This document shows positions 30,863 through 34,442 of a stretch of DNA of 34,442 nt, in pieces. Numbering within the stretch: position 1 is the first letter of the stretch; every line of letters starts with the position of its first letter. A program made the translations under genes and the position numbers. The notes under the pieces are model-generated. The model ran no database searches. It was given only the letters and a program-made list of their open reading frames with translations, and had not been told where the DNA came from. Source of the stretch: DSWT01 sp035415725 (GTDB lineage: Bacteria > Chloroflexota > Anaerolineae > B4-G1 > SLSP01); contig DAOOGN010000038.1 of assembly GCA_035415725.1 (NCBI GenBank), positions 1-34,442 of the forward strand. Reading direction: 5' to 3'.

Positions 30863-32989
30863 TCAGGGCGTTTCCTCCGCCGGTGTCTCCTCGGCGGGCG
30901 TCTCGGGAATTCCCAGACTACGCCTGAAGTAGAATTCCATAATCTCCCTCGCTACCGGCGCAGCGGTTACCGACCCTTCACCGCCGTCGTAGATCCACAC
31001 CAGCACCACGATTTCCGGCGCTTCGGTGGGGGCGTAGGCCGCAAACCAGGCATGTGTCGGGAGGGTTTTGCCTTTGGCGACATCGCAGCGCCCGGCCTTG
31101 AGCGCGATATCATCGCAATACTCAGCCGTTCCTGTTTTTCCGGCAACATTGATGCCCAGATCGGTCAGCTCGGCTTGTTTCCCGGTGCCCGTCTCAGAGA
31201 CGGCCAGGTCCAACCCTTCGCGCACGATCTGCCAGACCGATGCGGCGACATCGAGGGTGTCGCTGATGATGGGGGTGAAGGGGCGGATGATGTTGCCTTC
31301 GGCATCCTCCACGTGGTGAATGACTTGTGGCACGTAGAGGGTGCCGCCATTGGCGACGACGGCGAACGCATTGGCCATTTGCAGCGGCGTCACCAGCATA
31401 TTCCCCTGGCCGATGCCGACGTTGTACGTATCGCCGGTGGTCCACGTTTCCTGGTATGTCTTGCGCTTCCAGGTGGGCGTGGGCACCAATCCCTCGGCTT
31501 CTCCGGGAATGTCGATCCCGGTAGGCGCACCGAGTCCGAACAAACGGGCATAGGCTGCCAGTCGTGCGATGCCTAACCCTTCGAACCGGGTCTCTTCAAA
31601 GCCGCCGGCAATTTCGTAGAAGAATGTGTCACATGACTGTGCCAGTGCATCCACGATGGTCATCGGCCCGTGCCCGCCGCCGTTTTGTAGATTGATCCAA
31701 CAGTAGAAAGTCTGCGCCAGTTTGGGATCGTCGGGTGCGAATTTGTTCGGCAGTGTGATGCGGCCCGGATCATAGATGACCGTATAGCGGTTGATGACGC
31801 CTTCCTGCAGCGCCGCCGTCGCCGGGATGATTTTGAAGGTGGAACCGGGCGGTACCTGATCGGCGATGGCGTGGTTGATCAAAGGGCGATGGGGATCGCT
31901 GAGCAGGGCGCGGTAGGCCTCCGTATCCAGTTTTTTGCTGAACATATTGTTGTCGTAGGTGGGCAGGCTCACCATCGAGAGTACCTGTCCGTCCCGTGGA
32001 TCCAGCACGATGGCAACGCCTCGCTTTGAGGAGACGGCTTCCAGCCCGGCACGCAACGCCTCTTCGGTGGCTTGTTGCAACTCCATGTCCAGCGTCAAAA
32101 AGACATTATCGCCTGAACTGGCCGGCGTTTCACTGAGCGTCTGCAGTTCCTGCCCGAGCACGTCTTTTTCGACCAGACGCCGGCCGGGTGTGCCGTGCAG
32201 GAATTCTTCCATGTGGGCTTCCACACCGGCGTAGCCGATGCGGTCAACGTTAGTATCATAACCTTTGCTTTCGTAGTCGGCCACTTGCTCGGCGGGAATT
32301 GGCCCCAGGAACCCCAGGATTTGTGAGATCTGCGAACCATAGGCGTAGCTCCGTCGGGAAATGATCTCGACTCCCACGCCGGGCAGTGTCACACTGCTTT
32401 CCTGGGTGATGAGCAATGCCAGGTCACGCTCGATATTCTGCTCGACCACAATCGGCTTGTAAGGCTCGGACCAGCGCCCTTTCTCCACCATCTCCAGCAA
32501 GCCCGGCTCCGGTTCTGCACCATAGGGTGGAAATGCCGCCCGCCCTGCTATGCGCAGGTCACCCTGGTATTTGGGAATATCCAACCCTTGTGTGGTGCTG
32601 TAGGGAACGTCGATGAGCTGCGCGAGGCGCATGAGGACGGCGCGCTCGCGCTCCGGGTCTTCAGGAAGACGGCCCGGCGTGATGGTGACGTTGTACGCCG
32701 GAACGTTGCGTACCAACACTTTACCTTCACGGTCATAGATAATGCCGCGCGGCGGAGAAATGGCGACCAGACGACTGTGTTGTTGTTCGGCGTGGGCTTG
32801 CCAGGAGCCGCCTTCGAGAAACTGTAATTGCCACAGGCGGATCAGATAAAGTCCCAGCACCAGCAGGATCACCCATCCTATGATAGCCAGACGCGGCGCA
32901 CGTTGAATCCACCGCGGGCGTGTAGCCTCTGTTTCGATCAGACCCCGTAGACGCGGAGTGCGTGAGCCGCGGCTGTGCAGGTCGCTCAT
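30863..32989 (-). CDS. mrdA: Penicillin-binding protein 2 (peptidoglycan transpeptidase)
   Basis: This class B PBP cross-links peptidoglycan during cell elongation with MreC/MreD and RodA. The 708-residue protein begins at ATG 32989, which overlaps the mreD stop (ATGA). One membrane anchor lies at about residues 36-56. The dimerisation domain starts with PPRGIIYDREGKVLVRN. The transpeptidase domain carries S383-T-F-K, SCD (as in E. coli PBP2, which has SAD) and K618-T-G. The C-terminal tail ends with a small PAEET repeat. All catalytic motifs are intact, so beta-lactam-sensitive transpeptidase activity is expected. A longer frame open to 33280 only runs antisense-free through mreD and is not a real extension. 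No rodA gene is in the window. The stop overlaps the putative CTG start of the GT117 gene. Confidence 0.95.
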   Translation of the reverse strand: MSDLHSRGSRTPRLRGLIETEATRPRWIQRAPRLAIIGWVILLVLGLYLIRLWQLQFLEGGSWQAHAEQQHSRLVAISPPRGIIYDREGKVLVRNVPAYNVTITPGRLPEDPERERAVLMRLAQLIDVPYSTTQGLDIPKYQGDLRIAGRAAFPPYGAEPEPGLLEMVEKGRWSEPYKPIVVEQNIERDLALLITQESSVTLPGVGVEIISRRSYAYGSQISQILGFLGPIPAEQVADYESKGYDTNVDRIGYAGVEAHMEEFLHGTPGRRLVEKDVLGQELQTLSETPASSGDNVFLTLDMELQQATEEALRAGLEAVSSKRGVAIVLDPRDGQVLSMVSLPTYDNNMFSKKLDTEAYRALLSDPHRPLINHAIADQVPPGSTFKIIPATAALQEGVINRYTVIYDPGRITLPNKFAPDDPKLAQTFYCWINLQNGGGHGPMTIVDALAQSCDTFFYEIAGGFEETRFEGLGIARLAAYARLFGLGAPTGIDIPGEAEGLVPTPTWKRKTYQETWTTGDTYNVGIGQGNMLVTPLQMANAFAVVANGGTLYVPQVIHHVEDAEGNIIRPFTPIISDTLDVAASVWQIVREGLDLAVSETGTGKQAELTDLGINVAGKTGTAEYCDDIALKAGRCDVAKGKTLPTHAWFAAYAPTEAPEIVVLVWIYDGGEGSVTAAPVAREIMEFYFRRSLGIPETPAEETPAEETP

Positions 32990-33492
32990 GCGCCGGCGCC
33001 TCCCCAACGGGGTTGTGACCGTTTGTGGAACCAGACCAGGAAAGTAAAGGCAAACGGCGAAAGCAGAAAGTTCAGCAGCGCCGCCGGCCCGGCGACGGTT
33101 TGCACGGCGCGGGCGAGATTGACGCTGTATCCAAGCACCGCCATAGCTCCCAGCAAGATGCCGTGCCCAAACAGCGTCCCCAGCGCCGACATCAAGGCCA
33201 GTCGGATGAGCGTCGGCCCTAGCGCATGGACCCACGGCTGTCCGGCGAGGAAACCCACCGCGGTCAACGCGAGCGTCCATAAGCCGAAGGTGCCGCCGGA
33301 GAGCAAATCACAGAAGATGCCACCCACGAAACCCCACACCGCCCCTTCGTCCGCGCCGCGGATGATCGCCCACGTCACCGCCAGCAGCAGCACAAGATCG
33401 GGTCGCCCGCCGAGAATCTGGAGGTCTTCCAGCCAGACACTTTGCAGGACGGCCGCGATGAGCAAAATGGGGATGCCAAAATAAAGGCTCAT
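32986..33492 (-). CDS. mreD: Rod shape-determining protein MreD
   Basis: MreD is a small membrane partner of MreC and PBP2 in the elongasome. The 168-residue protein has about five hydrophobic helices. The family pattern includes the early LEDLQILGGRPDLVLLLAVTWAIIRG segment followed by GFVGGIFCDLLSGGTFGLWTLALTAVGFLAG. The Pro-Asp in GRPDLVLL and the G-x-x-x-D-L-L turn are the most conserved features of MreD. It overlaps mreC by four bases upstream (ATGA) and mrdA by four bases downstream, so the three proteins are probably made in fixed proportion. The product is slightly longer than 160 residues, which is normal. Identity rests on synteny plus these motifs. Confidence 0.92.
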   Translation of the reverse strand: MSLYFGIPILLIAAVLQSVWLEDLQILGGRPDLVLLLAVTWAIIRGADEGAVWGFVGGIFCDLLSGGTFGLWTLALTAVGFLAGQPWVHALGPTLIRLALMSALGTLFGHGILLGAMAVLGYSVNLARAVQTVAGPAALLNFLLSPFAFTFLVWFHKRSQPRWGGAGA

Positions 33493-34373
33493 GGCTGTTG
33501 GCTTTCCTGTAGTTCTTCGGGATTGATGTGGGGAAAATCGGTGATCACCAACACGGTTTCCAGACGGCGGAAGTCAATCGCCGGGCGGACGGTAGCGCGC
33601 TGGAAAAGATCGGACTCCAGGTATGTGACGCTTTCCACCTGTCCCAGAAGTAACCCTCGGGGCAGCAAGCCGCCCGTCGCCGAGGTAATAATCGTCTCAC
33701 CTTCTGCCACCTTTTCGTCGGGGAGGATGTCAACCATCGTCAAGCCGCCTTCCGGCGTCCCGACGACCATACCGGTGATGCGGGATTCTTGCAGCATGGC
33801 CGCGATCTGGCTTTGCGGATTGTTGATCAATTGTACATAAGCCAGGTTGTGGGAGACGCGGGCAATGCGCCCTACCAACGCTGCGCCGCTTGTGACCACC
33901 GGCATCCCCACGGCCACGCCATCTCCCGACCCGGCATTGATGATGAGGTATTGCAAATAGGGGTTTGTATCCTCACCAACCACCGTCGCACAGGGGAAAA
34001 TGGCACACCCGTATTCGACAATGTCGGCGCCGACGTAGCTGTAGGTGGGGTTATCCTGAACGAAGTTAAGTTTGCGGCGGAGTTCCTCGTTTTCGGCCTT
34101 GAATTCGCGCAGGCGGAAGTTCTCTTGGATGAGGGTAGCATTGGTGCGTTGCAACTCTTCGAGCTGCTGCTGGAGTTGTTGGACGTCCCGCGCCGTCTGC
34201 CCCAGGCCGCCAAGCATCTCGATAACCGTTGAGAGACCGCGTTCCACAGGGGAAATGATGTATCCCAACAGGCTTTCCAGGGGTCCGAATGCTCCGGCCT
34301 CGATCAGGATCAGAAAGAGCAATGCTACGACGAGTAATACCCAGGGCAACCACGGCCCGTTTTCTCGCCTCAT
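33489..34373 (-). CDS. mreC: Cell shape-determining protein MreC
   Basis: MreC is a bitopic scaffold that links the cytoplasmic MreB filament to extracytoplasmic PBP2. The 294-residue product has one N-terminal membrane helix (about 8-26) and a coiled coil rich in Gln/Glu/Leu (about 60-105). The beta-barrel MreC domain follows (about 110-285), with INAGSGDGVAVGMPVVTSGAALVGRI and LPRGLLLGQV, both hallmarks of the family. ATG 34373 is preceded by AAAGGA. mreB is normally the gene just upstream but is not seen here. Instead a dispersed repeat begins 16 bases before the start codon and runs off the window end. The gene may thus be expressed from its own promoter within or beyond the repeat. Confidence 0.95.
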   Translation of the reverse strand: MRRENGPWLPWVLLVVALLFLILIEAGAFGPLESLLGYIISPVERGLSTVIEMLGGLGQTARDVQQLQQQLEELQRTNATLIQENFRLREFKAENEELRRKLNFVQDNPTYSYVGADIVEYGCAIFPCATVVGEDTNPYLQYLIINAGSGDGVAVGMPVVTSGAALVGRIARVSHNLAYVQLINNPQSQIAAMLQESRITGMVVGTPEGGLTMVDILPDEKVAEGETIITSATGGLLPRGLLLGQVESVTYLESDLFQRATVRPAIDFRRLETVLVITDFPHINPEELQESQQP

Positions 34374-34389
34374 TATTTATCCTTTTCTG

Positions 34390-34442
34390 GTATCTATTCA
34401 GGCTAGTAAACCTGACGAAGCCATTTATTCCCTATGCCAGGT
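34390..34442 (-). repeat. Dispersed repeat, right copy, truncated by the window end
   Basis: The reverse complement of this segment matches 47-97, with a 27-base identical core region. It ends 16 bases before the mreC start codon, so the core has the same orientation to mreC as the left copy has to the prepilin peptidase gene. The copy probably continues beyond the window. Confidence 0.75.

Noticed and set aside
32990..33280. Long N-terminal extension of PBP2
   Set aside because: The open frame runs through mreD in another frame. The ATG at 32989 overlaps the mreD stop and gives a normal PBP2 N-terminus.
1..34442. Whole window as a transposon bounded by the inverted end repeats
   Set aside because: Core genes (ftsH, mreCD, tRNAs) lie inside and no transposase is present. 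A third related copy lies internally. Contig ends in a dispersed repeat are a simpler explanation.

Overview
The window is a gene-dense chromosomal stretch of high GC content. It most resembles a member of the Chloroflexota (Anaerolineae-like). The reasons are indirect: a PASTA-type Ser/Thr kinase, several GT39 and GT117 (DUF2723) glycosyltransferases ending in the same beta-sandwich domain, DUF11/fibronectin-type surface proteins, an MreCD/PBP2 cluster, and no outer-membrane genes. That assignment is inference, because there is no rRNA gene or marker phylogeny here. Both window ends lie inside copies of one dispersed repeat, so this may be an assembly contig that stops at repeats.

Layout. 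(1) 0.17-1.74 kb: prepilin peptidase and an alpha/beta hydrolase on the + strand, then a strong palindrome and tRNA-Ser(GGA) on the - strand. (2) 2.1-6.4 kb, - strand: ftsH and a PASTA Ser/Thr kinase, separated by a repeat island. (3) 6.4-10.7 kb, + strand: a type IIC-like (Na,K-ATPase-like) P-type ATPase behind a leader with a terminator hairpin, followed by two TrkA-type RCK proteins. This looks like a monovalent-cation module. (4) 10.7-15.3 kb, + strand: a B12-dependent diol/glycerol dehydratase whose large and medium subunits are fused, then an IlvD/Edd-family Fe-S dehydratase, then the small diol dehydratase subunit, which overlaps ilvD by 4 bases. This interleaving is the most unusual arrangement in the window. 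(5) 15.4-15.6 kb: tRNA-Arg(CCG), - strand. (6) 15.6-24.1 kb, + strand: one tightly packed run of two paralogous lipoproteins, a small membrane protein, the tRNA methylthiotransferase MtaB and three polytopic glycosyltransferases, most with overlapping stops and starts. (7) 24.1-26.8 kb: a large exported DUF11/FN3 protein with its own extended -10 promoter. Together with the last glycosyltransferase it forms a block of visibly lower GC. (8) 26.9-27.8 kb: an LPG-synthase-TM-type flippase, convergent with (9) 27.8-34.4 kb, - strand: mreC, mreD, mrdA (PBP2) and a GT117 protein.

How the parts fit. Regions 6-9 read as a cell-envelope block: lipid-linked sugar transferases, a flippase-like protein, exported beta-sandwich proteins and the elongasome. 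A domain with a YKVF(V/I)H...GLY(D/S) core occurs at the C-terminus of the kinase and of three of the four glycosyltransferases, tying the signalling and envelope genes together. Region 4 is a separate metabolic unit. All the active-site residues I could place for the diol dehydratase are conserved at the same numbering as in the Klebsiella enzyme. However, the microcompartment-targeting extensions and a reactivase are absent here. Heptanucleotide repeats of the AAATGRN type sit exactly at the PduC-PduD fusion joint and inside the GT117 gene.
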